The notes: generated from the letters alone by a model not told the origin. 64,000 nt of DNA from Turbatrix aceti (GCA_963969345.1 OZ017768.1:2194718-2258717); one strand, 5' to 3'; positions 22,319 to 34,699 are shown, counted from the stretch's first letter. Program-made: numbers and translations.

Positions 22319-23457
22319 ATGTCAAACAAAACGACTACTAATTCGGCTTTCAATATTTCCAGATTTGTTCACATTCCGGGACAAAATTTTGCTCCGGAGC
22401 TCTACGATGCAATGAAAATTAAAAAGAAAATTTTTACTTTATTTTATAAAGTGGTATTAACCGTGTTTTCATCGCTAGTATGTCTATCTATTATTCGGGT
22501 TAACTTCAGACATAAAAAGCAAAACACGTACACCTCGATGCTGCACATTCTTCTGCTGCAACTCTCAACTTTGAACGTTTTATTGCTGCTGTTTGAAATA
22601 TTTGATTATGTTAGGCAAGACGATTGGCAGCTTCGAACTCCTGACATTGCTACGGATATTTTCGATGCACTAAACTTACTAAATCTTGAAAGTCTTTTAC
22701 TTTTTGGCCTTCAAAGATTGATTTTTCTTTCGACGTCTCCAAAAATATTTCAAAAAATATTTTCAAAATGGAAGTTATTTTTCTTTAATGTGGTATTATT
22801 TCCTCTAAATTTGTTTTATGTTATTTACAAATTTAGACTAAAATATAAAAGGATTCTACCTGAAGATCCGGATTATATTTTGTACCAACAAGTGCGAAAC
22901 TTTGATAGTGTTGTGAGTTTATTTTTTTAATAACTTTCATAGTGTAATTCGCATGTAGGATCACGGATCCTTTACAACATTTGCATATCCAATCTGTTTT
23001 GTGTGCTATATCCTAATGTTTCTCAACCTTCGATTTGACTTGAAATATCGAATGCGGCGTCTAATTGTTGATCGTACGTTCAAAGTCGATCAAAATTGCG
23101 TTCCACGCGTAAACAAAAGTCACGATAAATTTATCCTTGGCCAATGCGTGTATATTATGGTTTTTTACGCTATCGAACATTTTCAAACAGATATTACAAC
23201 CCGTCGATTGACACTGGCACTGAATCACTTCAGAAAGATGTTTACAGATGATGATATTCCGGAATTAGAACGTGTACTCTTCTTAAACGCGTAAGGCTTA
23301 TTAATAACGAAGTTGTGAATCCGTAAAAAGTTATGCATTTAGAATTATATACGTCATTCGATATATGCATATTCCAATCAATATGCTTGTATTCTGCAAA
23401 GCCATCCGCAAAGATTTCTTTCAAATGTTGTGCATCCAAGCAAAAAAAGAATTGTAG
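22319..23457 (+). CDS. Multi-pass membrane protein, receptor-like family member 1
   Basis: Three exons: 22319-22912, 22959-23290 and 23343-23457, phases 0 and 2, encoding 346 residues. About six or seven hydrophobic segments are visible. Family landmarks are LYDAMKIKKKIF before TM1, SLVCLSIIRVNFRHK, HILLLQLSTLNVLL (TM2), GLQRLIFLSTSP, RFDLKYRMRRL after TM5, and HIPINMLVFCKAIRKDFF at the C-terminus. The same layout is seen at 23763, 25296 (broken), 32261 and 34700 (broken). Topology and clustering fit a nematode chemosensory 7TM family, but I cannot place it in a named one. Codons 30-180 are almost identical in DNA to the neighbour at 23763, while the rest is diverged. Confidence 0.8.
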
Positions 23458-23762
23458 AAAATGTGTATTTACGCAGTCTGTTGTTTATGATAAACATCTT
23501 AACCTTACATTAGCGATTGTGTAAAAGATTCAGCTTTAAACGAACTATAGTATACTTGTTTTTTAAGGTTTGAATAAATTGTCAACTCTTTTTTTTTGCA
23601 TAATTAAAAACAGATATGATTGAATACAAATCGCCGACTTTCTGTAAGCAATATGCACCTGCTTGTCAGACATTACTCATGCTTTTTTGATGGTCTGTTT
23701 TTGATAGATTTAATATTTACTTTGTATTTACTGAGGTAGGAAGTAAATTTATTTCATAAGTA

Positions 23763-25020
23763 ATGGACATCCAAACTGCGGACTGTGTGCCAGGTAATCC
23801 TTTTCCTATCAATCTCACTAGAGATGGTGTTCACGAACCGCTTCGACGTTTTGCTCCGGGACTCTACGATGCAATTAAATTAAAAAAAAAGATTTTTACT
23901 TTATTTTATAAAGTGGTATTAACGGTGTTTTCATCGCTAGTATGTCTATCTATTATTCGGGTCAACTTCAGACATAAAAAGCAAAACACGTACACCTCGA
24001 TGCTGCACATTCTTCTGCTGCAACTCTCAACTTTGAACGTTTTATTGCTGCTGTTTGAAATATTTGATTATGTTAGGCAAGACGATTGGCAGCTTCGAAC
24101 TCCTGACATTGCTACGGATATTTTCGACGCACTAAACTTACTAAATCTTGAAAGTCTTTTACTTTTTGGCCTTCAAAGATTGATTTTTCTTTCGACGTCT
24201 CCAAAAATATTTCAAAAAATATTTTCAAAATGGAAGTTATTTTTCTTTAATGTGGTATTATTTCCTCTAAATTTGTTTTATGTTATTTACAAATTTAGAA
24301 TGTTACATAAAAACATTACCAAAATAAATAAACAACATCATATGTATATCCTTGTACAAATGTTGCGACACCAAGATAGCTCCGTAGGTTTCTCTGCCAT
24401 GCAACAGATTGCAATGCAGGCCAATTTTTTTAGAATTACGGATCATTTAAAACATTTGCATATCCAGCTTGCTTTGTGTGCTACATCCTAATGTTCCTCA
24501 ACCTTCGATTTGACTTAAAATACCGAATACGTCGTCTAATTACTCACTGCACGCTAAAAGTCGATCCATATTACGTTCCACACGTAAACAAAAAACATGA
24601 AAAATTCATCCTTGGTCAGTGTGCGTATGTTATTGTGTTTTACGTCATAGAACATTTTCAATCAAAAATTACACATCGTCATATAGATTTTGTAATGCTA
24701 CACTTTGAACGTTGTGTTCGAGATGAATTTGTTACGGAATTAAACCAATTACTGTTCTTAAATGCGTATGTTTGCATCAGGATTTCAATTTTAAAAATAG
24801 ATTTTTTTTAAATCACTAGACATAAAAAAATTAAAATCCAGGCTAAAAAATATTTTATTGTTTTAGGATTATATACGTCGTTCGATATATGCACATTCCA
24901 ATCAACATGCTCATCTTCTGTAAAGCTATTCGTAAAGATTTTTTTCAACTTGTATGCATTCGAGCAAAGAAAGTAATAACCATAAAGCAATGTGCTAATG
25001 CCATTTCGTCTGTACAGTAG
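23763..25020 (+). CDS. Multi-pass membrane protein, receptor-like family member 2
   Basis: Three exons: 23763-24383, 24434-24765 and 24867-25020, phases 0 and 2, encoding 368 residues. It has the same intron positions as the gene at 22319. The N-terminal 35 residues (MDIQTADCVPGN..) and the C-terminal tail differ from that gene. The TM1-TM4 region differs by only a handful of silent or single-base changes. C-terminal features are RFDLKYRIRRLIT, then HIPINMLIFCKAIRKDFF and a basic tail with a Cys-Ala-Asn end. It is a candidate chemosensory receptor; the ligand is unknown. Confidence 0.8.
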
Positions 25021-25029
25021 GTAAATAAA

Positions 25030-25295
25030 TAGTATACTAAATACATGGTGGTGTGACGTTTTCCAATTTTTTTCACAGTTTTTTTTATTATATGTGATTT
25101 GCTTGTTTCCTAATGCTTAGCGTTCAATAACCTTAATGTGAATTTAACAGGTGTTCAGTAACCTTTTTTTTAGCAACCTACCCCCCCCCGGTACTTAACG
25201 CTAAAATGCCAACCTTCATATTTCCATAGTTGCAATGATACTGTAAATAGAATTAATTTTTGGCAGCCTGCATTTGCCAGCTTCTGCAAATTGGC
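25030..25295. other. Spacer with C run
   Basis: Short intergenic region with the run CCCCCCCCCC near 25182. No feature beyond a probable promoter for the ancestral copy of the broken gene that follows. Confidence 0.3.
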
Positions 25296-26452
25296 ATGGC
25301 AAACATGTCCCCACAATCTACCAACAGTAATGTTGCAAAATACAAGTCACCCCGAAACTACGTTCCGAAACTCTACGATTTGGTTGAAAAAAAACGAAGT
25401 TTCAGCCATTTTTTATACGTAGTATTAATAATTATTTTTTGCGTATTTATTGGTGCTTCTATAATCCGATTATTAGTCCGTTCAGAAACTCGAAAATCTT
25501 ACAACGCGTCATGCTTTGGCATTCTGATGTTACAATTATCTGTATTTAACTTGACATCGCTTCTGTTTGACATGTTTGGTGTATATTTACATGTGTACGG
25601 AATATTGAACGCTGCATACATCATTTAGATATTGCAAGTGATAAAAATCTTACTTTTTGGATACTTATTCATTATCAGCGTTCAACGACTATTATTTCTT
25701 TCGGTTACTCCAAGCGTGTTTTACAGGTTGTTTACACGTGGAAAAGTGATTTTTTACAATTTATTGTTGATTTTTATTGCTATCGCATATATATTTGGCA
25801 ATTTACATGACTTCTTTGTTTTTGTTTTTGGCAAAAATTACAGAGAACAACATCCTAGATTCCTAGATTTTTCCTTATTTTATAGTCGTGTTCGTTTTGT
25901 TTTTTCTACATTTCAAGAACTTACTGTTTTTGCAATTTAGTTGTGGGATTATGGATCGTTTTTTGCATACCCACTCTGCATACTTTGCTACGTTTTGTTA
26001 TTTTTGGTTCTTCGCTTTGATTTGAAATACAGAATTCGTCGGATTATTTTTCAACGAACGCTCACCGTTGAACCAAACTACGTCAAATCCACATCTGTGA
26101 AGTACGATCTGCTTATCATTGGCCAAGGCGTACTCATGGGATTTTTTTTTACATTGAAAATCTGCAAAATGCGTTGCTATCCGAATCTACCGACTTGTTT
26201 ATGTCTCAAGACCCACCTTAGGACTACGAAGTAATGAAAAGAATCGAAGCTCTCGATTTTTGGGCAGGGTATGCAAAACTGCTTTGATTCAGAATGTACA
26301 AAGTATAAAATTTTGAATTTTTCAGGTTTTTGCAATTCAATCAGTACTCGTACGTACCGATGAGTATGTTTCTTTTTTCTCAAAATGTTCGAAAGGAGTT
26401 CTTTGACTTTATGCTATGTTACGCCTGTCGACTGAATCAATTGTATTTATAA
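25296..26452 (+). pseudogene. Broken copy of the multi-pass membrane family (member 3)
   Basis: The sequence aligns along its whole length with the family members at 22319 and 32261: LYDLVEKKRSF, SIIRLLVRSETRKSYNA, VQRLLFLSVTP, RFDLKYRIRRIIF, TVEPNYVK and a C-terminal VRKEFFDF block. It carries an in-frame TAG at 25626-25628 within the segment that should be TM3. The intron-1 donor is lost (GAACTTACT where the paralog at 32261 has GAAGTACGT). A frameshift follows the QGVLMGFF segment, and a further stop lies before the last exon. Several independent lesions make a simple sequencing error unlikely. The donor mutation was judged by comparison with the paralog only. Confidence 0.75.
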
Positions 26453-26459
26453 GCAGCTA

Positions 26460-26735
26460 TTTTTTTTTGTGTTTTTGCACTTGATTGAATAAATGATAAA
26501 TTCAATAATAAGGTGAATTTTTTAGAGATGACGGAACAGATTGTACAAAGTAAGCCTGGAACTGGGTGTCCCACAGTGATATGCCAGTGTCCCGTATCAC
26601 AAACATACGTATTTATGTATTACCGTATTTGACAAAAGTCAGCGATAAGTTTGCCATTTAAAAGTACTAAACAATTTTTAAAAAATACAAAAAACAAATA
26701 GAATTATAAAAATTACAAAAAAATGGAAGATTGGT
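26460..26735. other. Spacer, nothing seen
   Basis: AT-rich sequence between convergent broken genes; contains AATAAA words near 26487 that could serve either strand. Confidence 0.3.
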
Positions 26736-26738
26736 CTA

Positions 26739-27236
26739 ATCATGTAAAGCGACGTTGAACTCCGTATCCTGCGTTAGAATGTTCAGTTTTCCAAAACCTA
26801 TAAACCACAGTTACGTGTATAATTTAAACAATGCTTCACTTTTTGTATAAAGTTACCTTTAGAGCGATGTACTTTTTCTAGAAACATTGGTTTTGATTTA
26901 TTTGGTACATTTTTAATCTGAAGAATTGAAAAAAATGACACAAGCCAGTAGTTGGAGTCCAAATCGATAAACAACTTACCGTACCAATGGCGCGTAGGGG
27001 CCTAAACATCAAAACTGTTATTGAAAAACGGAAAGATTTATATCGTAATAACTTACAGACAAAGAAGTAATGCCGTTGTTGTATACCACATCAAAAGGCT
27101 GCATAAAACGGTAAAACGAGCAGGACATTTCACGGGAAGACAAAACTAGATTTCGGAGATTCTTGATATTAAATGGTTTATGGTTCATAACTTCCAATAT
27201 CATTGACTGATGGTAAGCGATTGACAAAGGACGCAT
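26739..27236 (-). pseudogene. Partial or decayed F-box-like gene
   Basis: Exon 1 (27236-27057) encodes 60 residues starting MRPLSIAYHQS, clearly paralogous to exon 1 of the gene at 18208 (MRPLSSAYHHN; shared LRNL..S..EMS.SF..FM), with the same splice position. Downstream, short pieces bounded by AG and GT remain. One encodes a PMFLEK-like end matching MLFLEK of the paralog's exon 2. They do not join in one frame without a stop, and the long last exon of the paralog is missing. It is therefore either a truncated relic or a gene that has been strongly shortened. Confidence 0.55.
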
Positions 27237-27239
27237 TTT

Positions 27240-28500
27240 GATTTATCTGCCTACTCGATTGACAATGGTCGCGAAATGTTCTGATATTTATAGTCAGATG
27301 CCAATTTCCAATGTATTGGACACGCCTTTTGTAATTGTGCAATATTTGCAATATATTATATTGTGCAATATATTCAAAAATGTAGTTTCGCAAATATAGG
27401 TAAAATATCGACAATCCGATACGATAAATTCGGATTTTTTATTACTTGTTGCACTGAGGATTAGTCACATACGTTGATATATTGGCATTCGAAATTATAA
27501 ATGCGTTTTGTAAATATAATTTAGTATTTTTATACATTTTTGGAATTCAATTGGAATTTGAAAATAAAAAGAGCTGTGAATTATCCAGAGATTCCCCTCC
27601 ATCACGGAATAATTCCCCACGGAATTTTTAAGAATTCCGGAGAGTGAATATTCCTGAAAATATTCACTCTGAAATTTTTCTGAAAATTCTGTTTTCTATA
27701 ATCAGAGTGAATATTCTCAGGTGAACTGCGCTAATCAATCAATCATACTGTTTGCAATGCTGAAGTATTTGTCACGTCTAGACATGCTTCAATCAAATAA
27801 CTGAAGTTTCAAAACAAAAAAATTAATTAATTCATTAATTATACTTTCAACACAATAAAAAAAAATTGAAGTTTATGCGAATAATGTATAAGAATAACGC
27901 TATAAATCATGAGCTTCCTTACTTGACATCAGTCTGACCCTAATTTCCATAATTTTATTTTTAAATTCGAAACGTCAGATCATGAAAAATTCCCATTTTT
28001 TGAAATTTGTTTTAGAAAATAGCCCCCAATCGTCAAAACTAATAACCCGGGTCGTTATGCAGTTTAAAGAATTTTGAAAGTATCGCTCACATCAGTCAGG
28101 GTTCGCATACGTTCGCTGTGTGACTGATATGAGTGGATGTTTTTTATAGTAACATCAATATTTGTTTTCTTTATTATCGTTTGATATCGAAATTTGCAGC
28201 ATCAATAATTAGGTCACTGATTGTGCTCAGGGTGTTGCATTCAGACTATGTATTTAGCTATTTGTTAACTTTCATTCCAGAATTAAATAAAAATAGCAAT
28301 GCTTGTTTTTTTTCATTGACCGTCGCTTGTTTTATTAAAATAGTTTTAAAATTATAAAGTAAATGTATGCATAGCCATTTTTGCATTTCAAAATACAGAT
28401 TTTTTAAAATTTTTTATGAAAACTGGCAAAATAAAATATAAACATTACAACACGTACTTTGATCACAATGCCGTTTCTATTCTAAAGCCATTTTGAAAGA
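27240..28500. other. Intergenic with inverted repeats, no gene
   Basis: AT-rich. A hairpin with AGAGTGAATATT and AATATTCACTCT arms lies at 27650-27681, and part of the same word recurs at 27716. A second imperfect hairpin (CTCACATCAGTCA / TGACTGATATGAG) lies at 28086-28133. No ORF with splice or homology support was found. Confidence 0.45.
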
Positions 28501-28503
28501 TTC

Positions 28504-29567
28504 TTATTTAATTCTGAATAAATTTAATAGCTTATGTCTAAATGATTTGACGGTTATAAATGTGGCCAAAACATTAATTGCAGGTATCCACATGATTGCA
28601 CCGTCTGCGCAGCTTGTAACAATATGACTGATTTCAGTGTCGTAGAGCAGAAAAATTAAATTAAATATCATGGGACAGACACCAAACATCAGCGGAACTA
28701 ATGCCTGCAAAAACGATGAAAAATAAGTAAACTTTTTTTTAATTGAGGCTCACCTGTACAATTAGCGCTCGGTTAATTTGCTGGTGCAGCTTTAGCGTTT
28801 GTTCTGTTAGCATGTTTTTGCGAGCTTTGTGTATTTTTGTGGACTTGATAAAAGCGTGAATAATTATGATATACTCACATACATATAATGCTGCCACTAA
28901 TGAAATTGCAATTTCTGACACACTGTTTTTCTACAAATAGATACATACAAAAAATAACAGCGTACAAATTTTTTCACTAACCGGTGACCATTCGGCGATC
29001 ATAATAAAATCATCAAAACCAAGGTATTCAGATATCAGTTTTAATTTTATTGAATTTGGCGTAGGAGATGAGGCAAAATATAAGGTTAATGCAACGATGC
29101 ATGCCACTGAAAAACATATAAATCCCTGTACCACCGCGTAACGACGAGTAAATTCCTGGCCATAGCAAATTCGACGATATCGAAAAACAAATCCACTAAC
29201 AATAAATAGATTATCAAAGTGCAGTATGGAACCAAAGAAAGGTGACACAATCCTATGAATGACTTCAGGCACAGGTAAGACTGTATTCCGCGTGACAATG
29301 TATGTTACATTGTCAATGGTTATTCGATGCTTAAAACAATTTAAAATTAAAATGATGAAGTTGAAAGTTAAAAAAATCACATACCGGTGATTCAAGTATA
29401 ATTAGGATACAAAACACAATGTGAATTAAATGAGTTTGAATCAGAAGAGCGTTGTATCCATTGATGCCGCCTTTGTGCACCCAATATAACAAAAGTATAT
29501 TTAACAGTATGCCAATAATTGATCCGGCAAATACATTGATGGTGATAATAACCCAAAGCGTCAGCAT
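28504..29567 (-). CDS. Seven-transmembrane chemoreceptor, Str/Srd-like
   Basis: Four exons on the minus strand: 29567-29385, 29329-28982, 28930-28754 and 28704-28504, all in phase 0, encoding 302 residues. Hydrophobic segments and motifs follow the nematode Str/Srd plan. The N-terminus shows INVFAGSIIGILLNILLLYW as TM1. FVFRYRRICYG marks the end of TM3. HQQINRALIVQALVPLMFG is the start of TM6 (Str-type LxLQALIPL-like). The end is PAINVLATFITVKSFRHKLL with the TM7 proline and a short basic tail. It is slightly short for the family (usually about 330-350), possibly because the start lies further upstream. It is divergent from the fucosidase gene at 30453. Confidence 0.8.
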
Positions 29568-29569
29568 CT

Positions 29570-30450
29570 GGAGCGACCGTTCGCGGTTGTTCCGAAACGA
29601 ATTTTTTCTAAATTTTTTGTTTGTGTTCGTAACATTTAGGATAAAAATGAACAAAAAAAACAATTGTTCGCCACTCCATGGTCATCATGTCACACAACAA
29701 AAAAACATTAAAACACAAAGTAAAAAAACGCCATAGCGCAATAACGAAAGAAATAAAAAGAGTGAATTAATGATCAACTCCGAAGAGTAACAAAAATGGC
29801 TTTAACAGCTTTTTTTTTACCCTTAACAGCCCGCACACAAAGCATAATGGCAACATGGTGATAATTTTGTTTCCTTATACCATTGGGTTAATGTATTTTC
29901 GGTTTAACATTAATGTACTTACACAGGACTGCCCAGTGGGGTAATACCAGACAACGTAATAATATTTATTTTGTTTACTTGTACCAAAATAAACCACCAA
30001 TTTCAAAATCACATGAAAGAATGAGCCGAGCCAACAAGATATACAGTTCTGGAAACGGCATCACGAAGAGCACGGACTCGGTTGCCATTCAAGCACGACG
30101 TTCCATTAATTGGTGTTGCTTCTTCTTTGCGGAATTGTTCCTTATTTAAAAATACATATTTATTTTGTTGCACTCGATCTGCTTGCGTAATCAAAATGCC
30201 TCCGTAGTGAGAAATTTCAAACCAGCAGTTGCAGAGGGAAACATTTAACAGTGCAAAGTGAAGAGAACAAAAAAAAGTGAACAAAGTATTGCTACAATTC
30301 ATATTTTTTAGCCCGATGATATTTTTTGGTAATAATACACCATTGTTTTTTTAATGCATCGTTATTGCTCGTGATCACGCATTCCAGCCTTAACGTGATA
30401 ATACTTATTTAATCCGCATAAAGACAGAAACTTCAGTCAACTCTTCCAAA
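29570..30450. other. Intergenic, no gene seen
   Basis: Separates the divergent receptor (minus) and fucosidase (plus) genes. The ORFs present on both strands have no splice or homology support. Confidence 0.4.
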
Positions 30451-30452
30451 AA

Positions 30453-31926
30453 ATGTTGCCTTCATACTTTCTGCTTTGCTTGATAGCTGGCAGCATCCTA
30501 GCAGCAGGGCCGTATAAGGTACATCTCTTCACGTTTTGACATTACTGAGATGCTTTATTTGTAGCCTACTTGGACTTCAATCAACACCCATCCCCTACCT
30601 CAGTGGTACGACGACTCCAAAATCGGTATCATGTGTCATTGGGGAGTGTATTCCGTCATCGGAAAAGATGCGTGGTTTTGGTGGGACTGGAAAGGTGATC
30701 AAAATCACGATTATATTGCATACGCCGAAAAAAATTTTCCCGGAAAGTCGTACGCTGAAATCGCTTCCGAGTTTACAGCGTTGCATTTTAATGCAACGAA
30801 TTTTGCTGATATCGTGAAGTCTTCTGGAGCCAAGTATTTTGTCTTTACGTCGAAACACCATGACGGGTTCACCATGTACCCGAGCAAGACATCTTTCAGT
30901 TGGAACTCCGTGGACTTGGGCCCTAAACGAGACATCGTCGGCGAGCTGAAGCACGCGTTTAACAAGACGGACGTTCACTTTGGACTGTACTTTAGCCATT
31001 TTGCTTGGTTTCATCCGCTTTACATTCAAGATAACACAACTAGGAAGGGAGATGCCTACGTTCAGCAAGTCTCGCTTCCGCAACTACACGAAATTGTCAA
31101 CAACTATGAGCCAGAGATTATTTGGTCCGATGGAGAATGGCAGAGATCAAGTTCGTATTGGAAGGCAACAGAATTTCTCGCCTGGCTCTATAATGATTCC
31201 CCTGTTAAGAATACGGTCATCGTAAATGATCGCTGGGGTAGTGGTTCATTGGGAAAAAATGGAGGAGGTTTTTTTACTTTTGCAGACCAGTATGTGGCTT
31301 CGAAGTTAATTGCTCACAAATGGGAGAGCTGTATCCCGATAGATAACTCGGAAGCCAGTTGGGGGTACAATGAAGATTCTCCTGAAAGTAGCTATCTATC
31401 CGATGCAGATATCATTCGTGCAGTTGCGTCAACAATTGCCCTAAACGGAAATATTCTTCTCAACATTGGGCCTAATAAAGACGGCATTATTCTTCCAATT
31501 TTCCAGGAACGTCTTCGGAATCTGGGAAACTTTGTCCGTGTTCACGAAGAAGCTATCTACAAATCCAAGCCTTGGATATACCAGTTTGAAAAACACAAAC
31601 AAATTTATTACACCAGTAAAGTGAGAAATGACTCCACTTTAGACCCCGCTCGCCCATACAATGAGCAAACAGAAGACAATACCATTATCTATGCTTGGAA
31701 TCTGAATTATCCTGAAAAAGAAGAGGTGATACTCAACCATGTACACGTCACGGAAAAAACGAAAGCTACACTTTTGGGAACGAATATCACTCTTCCTGTT
31801 GTAACAAACAATAAAGGTGTCATTATCAATCTGCGTGCAGTACCCATTAAAATGTACCCTTCAAAGATTGCTTTTATCATCAAGATTGAGTATGCTGAAT
31901 CCGATCGTCATAATCCTTTGGAATAA
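30453..31926 (+). CDS. Secreted alpha-L-fucosidase, GH29 (copy 1)
   Basis: Exon 1 (30453-30518) encodes a signal peptide, MLPSYFLLCLIAGSILAAG, with likely cleavage before Gly-Pro. Exon 2 (30565-31926) encodes the rest; 475 residues in total. GH29 marks are IGIMCHWGVYSV (family usually KFGIFIHWG), FTSKHHDGFTMYPS, and the IIWSDGEW segment whose Asp (residue 211) sits at the catalytic nucleophile position. NILLNIGPNKDG follows later. The C-terminal 120 residues form the expected beta-sandwich region. Fucosidases remove terminal alpha-linked fucose from glycans, in lysosomes or outside the cell. A second copy lies at 35411-36904 in opposite orientation, so the two genes converge. Confidence 0.92.
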
Positions 31927-31929
31927 CTT

Positions 31930-32255
31930 TGATAACACATGTTATTTGTGGTAGTAATGAATTTGGCAGAATGAGTGAGTAAAATAAAATGATTCATAAG
32001 CATAATAATCGGTACAATAATTTGACCCTTTGAATTACTAATAATACGTCTGCAAATTTTGTTGCATACGTTTTATGCAATATATTTTTTATTAGTGTTT
32101 TCCCTGATTGAGTTTTTTCACCTGTTTTTTGTGGTGTCATTGCCATATAACCGTACTTTGGCAGCATTCTGCGGTATTAGTTTCACCTGCGATACATGTT
32201 TACCATAAAAGACTTCAAGTTACTTTTTCTGGCATTATAACTTTTGTTCTACTAC
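31930..32255. other. Intergenic, no gene seen
   Basis: Short AT-rich spacer containing an AATAAAAT word at 31983, a plausible polyadenylation signal for the fucosidase gene, and the promoter region of the membrane-protein gene at 32261. Confidence 0.4.
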
Positions 32256-32260
32256 CCAAC

Positions 32261-33364
32261 ATGACTGAAACTCCAGTCGACGACGATTATTATGATTATT
32301 CAGATATCGCTTTTAATGGTGAAGCTATAAATGTTTCTCAAATATCGTTTCGACACATCAATCCAAAACTTTACGATTCGCTAGAACACAAAAAATTTGT
32401 AGCAGCAATGCTTCACATTGCTTTTTTAATAATTTTTTCTCTTTTGATTGTAGTTTCCGTAATCCGACTTTTGCTCCGTAAAGCAACCCGAGAATCCTAT
32501 AACGCCAAAGCTTTCGGTATTCTGTTGCTTCAATTATCGATAGTCAATCTCGGATTGCTAATATCTGAATCTTACGCGGTATATACAAATGGTAATTTCG
32601 GTCACGGAAATATGCTTTTGTTTTTGAGAGTGTTGCACTTCAGTTATTTGATTCTGTTGAGCATACAGAGACTATTTTTTCTCTCTGTTTCTTCAAATAC
32701 GTTTTACACACTATTTTCATGTCGAAAGTTAATTTTCTATAACGTTGTTGTATTATTAAATGCTCTAGACCACTGCTTTAAACCTTTAAATTTACTGTAT
32801 GCTGACACTCCCTACGACGAAGTACCATCAACTGTAAAATTTATTTGGATGGTTCTTTCTGAAGTACGTTAAATATTTTTTTTAAATTAATAAGCCTTTA
32901 CATATTTTTAGTTTTGGTATTTGGGTACAAAATTTGTGTACGCGACCTGCATACTGTGCTACTTTTTGCTGTTTTTGGTCCTCCGCTTTGACGTGAAGTA
33001 CAGAATCTCTCGGCTTATTTTTGAACGAACGCTGACCGTCGAGCCGAACTACGTAAAATTCACTTCGTTAAAGTATGACGCAATAATGATCGGTCAAGGC
33101 TTAATGCTGGGTTTATTTTGTATTATGGCCGAAAAAGCTAATTATTTGAACATGAGATCGTTTTACCTGACTGTGTTCCGTGGAATTGGACTTCCAATGA
33201 GTTACGATCAATTAAGAAAATTACAAATTATTGACTTTTGGTTGTGGTTCCTTTACGTTAATCAGTATTTGCATATCCCTGTTAACTTTCTTGTTTTCAC
33301 TAAAGGTGTCCGCACTGAGTTTTTTAATATTCTGTTGATGCGTGTTGTGCAAACTGATGAGTAA
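32261..33364 (+). CDS. Multi-pass membrane protein, receptor-like family member 4
   Basis: Two exons, 32261-32863 and 32912-33364 (GAA|GTACGT..TTTTTAG|TTTTGG), encoding 351 residues. The N-terminus is acidic and Tyr/Asp-rich (ETPVDDDYYDYSD), a pattern found in extracellular tails. The family blocks are LYDSLEHKKF, VVSVIRLLLRKATRESYNA, LSIQRLFFLSVSS, RFDVKYRISRLIF, TVEPNYVKFTS and HIPVNFLVFTKGVRTEFF. The second intron of the 22319/23763 genes is absent; exon 2 runs straight through that point. It is closest to the broken copy at 25296 (shared TVEPNYVK and IGQG). Confidence 0.8.
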
Positions 33365-33629
33365 ACTCCGACTCTATCCCCGAGATTGAACAAAATGTGG
33401 AATCATAAACGCAAAATATAGCTCTAAATCGATGCAAATACCTTTCCTTTTTTGTAAATTTTGTGACGAGCTTTTGAACTCGGAAACTCCAAACTCTGAG
33501 TCTCAAACACACCATTACTAATTAATTAATTAAAGTTCTCACCCCCAAATCGTACACAAGTTTCACAAAAGGCATTTATGTAATTTTTGCACACAAAATA
33601 AAGTCAAACATAATAAATATGAGCAAAAA

Positions 33630-33977
33630 TCAAGCGCAGCCGCCGTTCTTGACAAAGTCTTGCATTCTGGTCAGCAGCTTCTTGTGGTCTGCCTCGAATT
33701 CGTCGAGCAGTTTCTTGGACCGCCAGCGGGGAATGTGGTTGAGCTGGACTTTGACTTTGATCATCTCCAGGCGAACCTCGAGCTCATGAATCTCGCGATC
33801 GAAGATGATGTCCAGTTTCTCGGAAACGGTCTTGGCGTTGGCGAGGCGAGCTTCCAACGTAGCGGACGCAGAAGACGACGTCGAGGATGGCGAGGAAGAT
33901 GATGGCGTCTTGAAGGAAACCGTCGATTGGGACGAAAGGCTGGATACGGTCGAGGGCTTGCGAGTCACGGGTGCCAT
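33630..33977 (-). CDS. Small intronless coiled-coil protein, 115 aa
   Basis: A single-exon ORF starting ATG at 33977 (MAPVTRKPSTVSSL). The first 45 residues are Ser/Thr-rich and probably unstructured. Residues 46-115 are helical with heptad spacing and many Arg/Lys/Glu, and the protein ends in VKNGGCA. It is less AT-rich than the surrounding DNA, as expected for coding sequence. A TATAAATATAA-like box lies on the minus strand at about 34067-34077, 90-100 bp before the start. I do not recognise it. The C-terminal Cys-Ala ending is not a prenylation box. Confidence 0.7.
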   Translation of the reverse strand: MAPVTRKPSTVSSLSSQSTVSFKTPSSSSPSSTSSSASATLEARLANAKTVSEKLDIIFDREIHELEVRLEMIKVKVQLNHIPRWRSKKLLDEFEADHKKLLTRMQDFVKNGGCA

Positions 33978-33999
33978 GGTGCAGAGCAAGTAGCAGGAA

Positions 34000-34690
34000 G
34001 TCGAAGGAACGTACTGAACTGTAGGTAGCTAGAAAGAAGCTAATGATTGTTTTCTAGATCATTGGCTTATATTTATATCCAGAAATAGACAAGGTCACTC
34101 TGGCTCTAGACTCCACCTCTGCACTTCTGGTTTTTCCAGACGGCATATGCTCGTTCAGGGCATGACATTTGATGAGTTGACACCTGCGGGATGCGCGGTG
34201 TTCCCAAGCCACCCACCGTTGCTCGCGCAGCGACGGTTCACACTCACGCGCACGGCAATTGTCAAAGCATGCTGACTGTTTATGCAGCACTTTTTGAGAT
34301 AGAGAGTGGTGCGAAAGCAACTTTCACGGCACTTGAAACCGTAGTATTTTTTCTGATATTTTCTTTGTTTAATAAAGATGTACCGTTCTTCGCAATTCAA
34401 ATTTATTAATTACGACACATCAAATTTTTTTTACAAATATTGCATCAATGAAAACCGATAAAGTTTTCTAATGTTAACATTGAAATTCGATTACATGTTG
34501 TAAGAAAGAAAGGGGGTGTAGCAAAAAGAACAGGAACGTTGATTCGTACTTATAAAACACGTAAATGCCAAATTAGGTTTAACAAGGTTTCAAACTGCAA
34601 ATTTCAATTGAGCAATTGTCAATGGAAGCACACGCACACCTTGAAGGCACGCAGCATATTACATGTCATGTCAAACGTAACGGCAGGTGC
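34000..34690. other. Intergenic, no gene seen
   Basis: A somewhat GC-richer stretch at 34090-34270 does not read as coding in a single frame. It probably contains the promoter of the 33977 gene and nothing else I can support. Confidence 0.35.
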
Positions 34691-34699
34691 TTTTTACCA

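Noticed and set aside
25296..26452. Intact receptor gene with extra introns around the stops
   Set aside because: The in-frame TAG, lost donor and frameshift fall at different places and no splice pair removes all of them while keeping the conserved segments.
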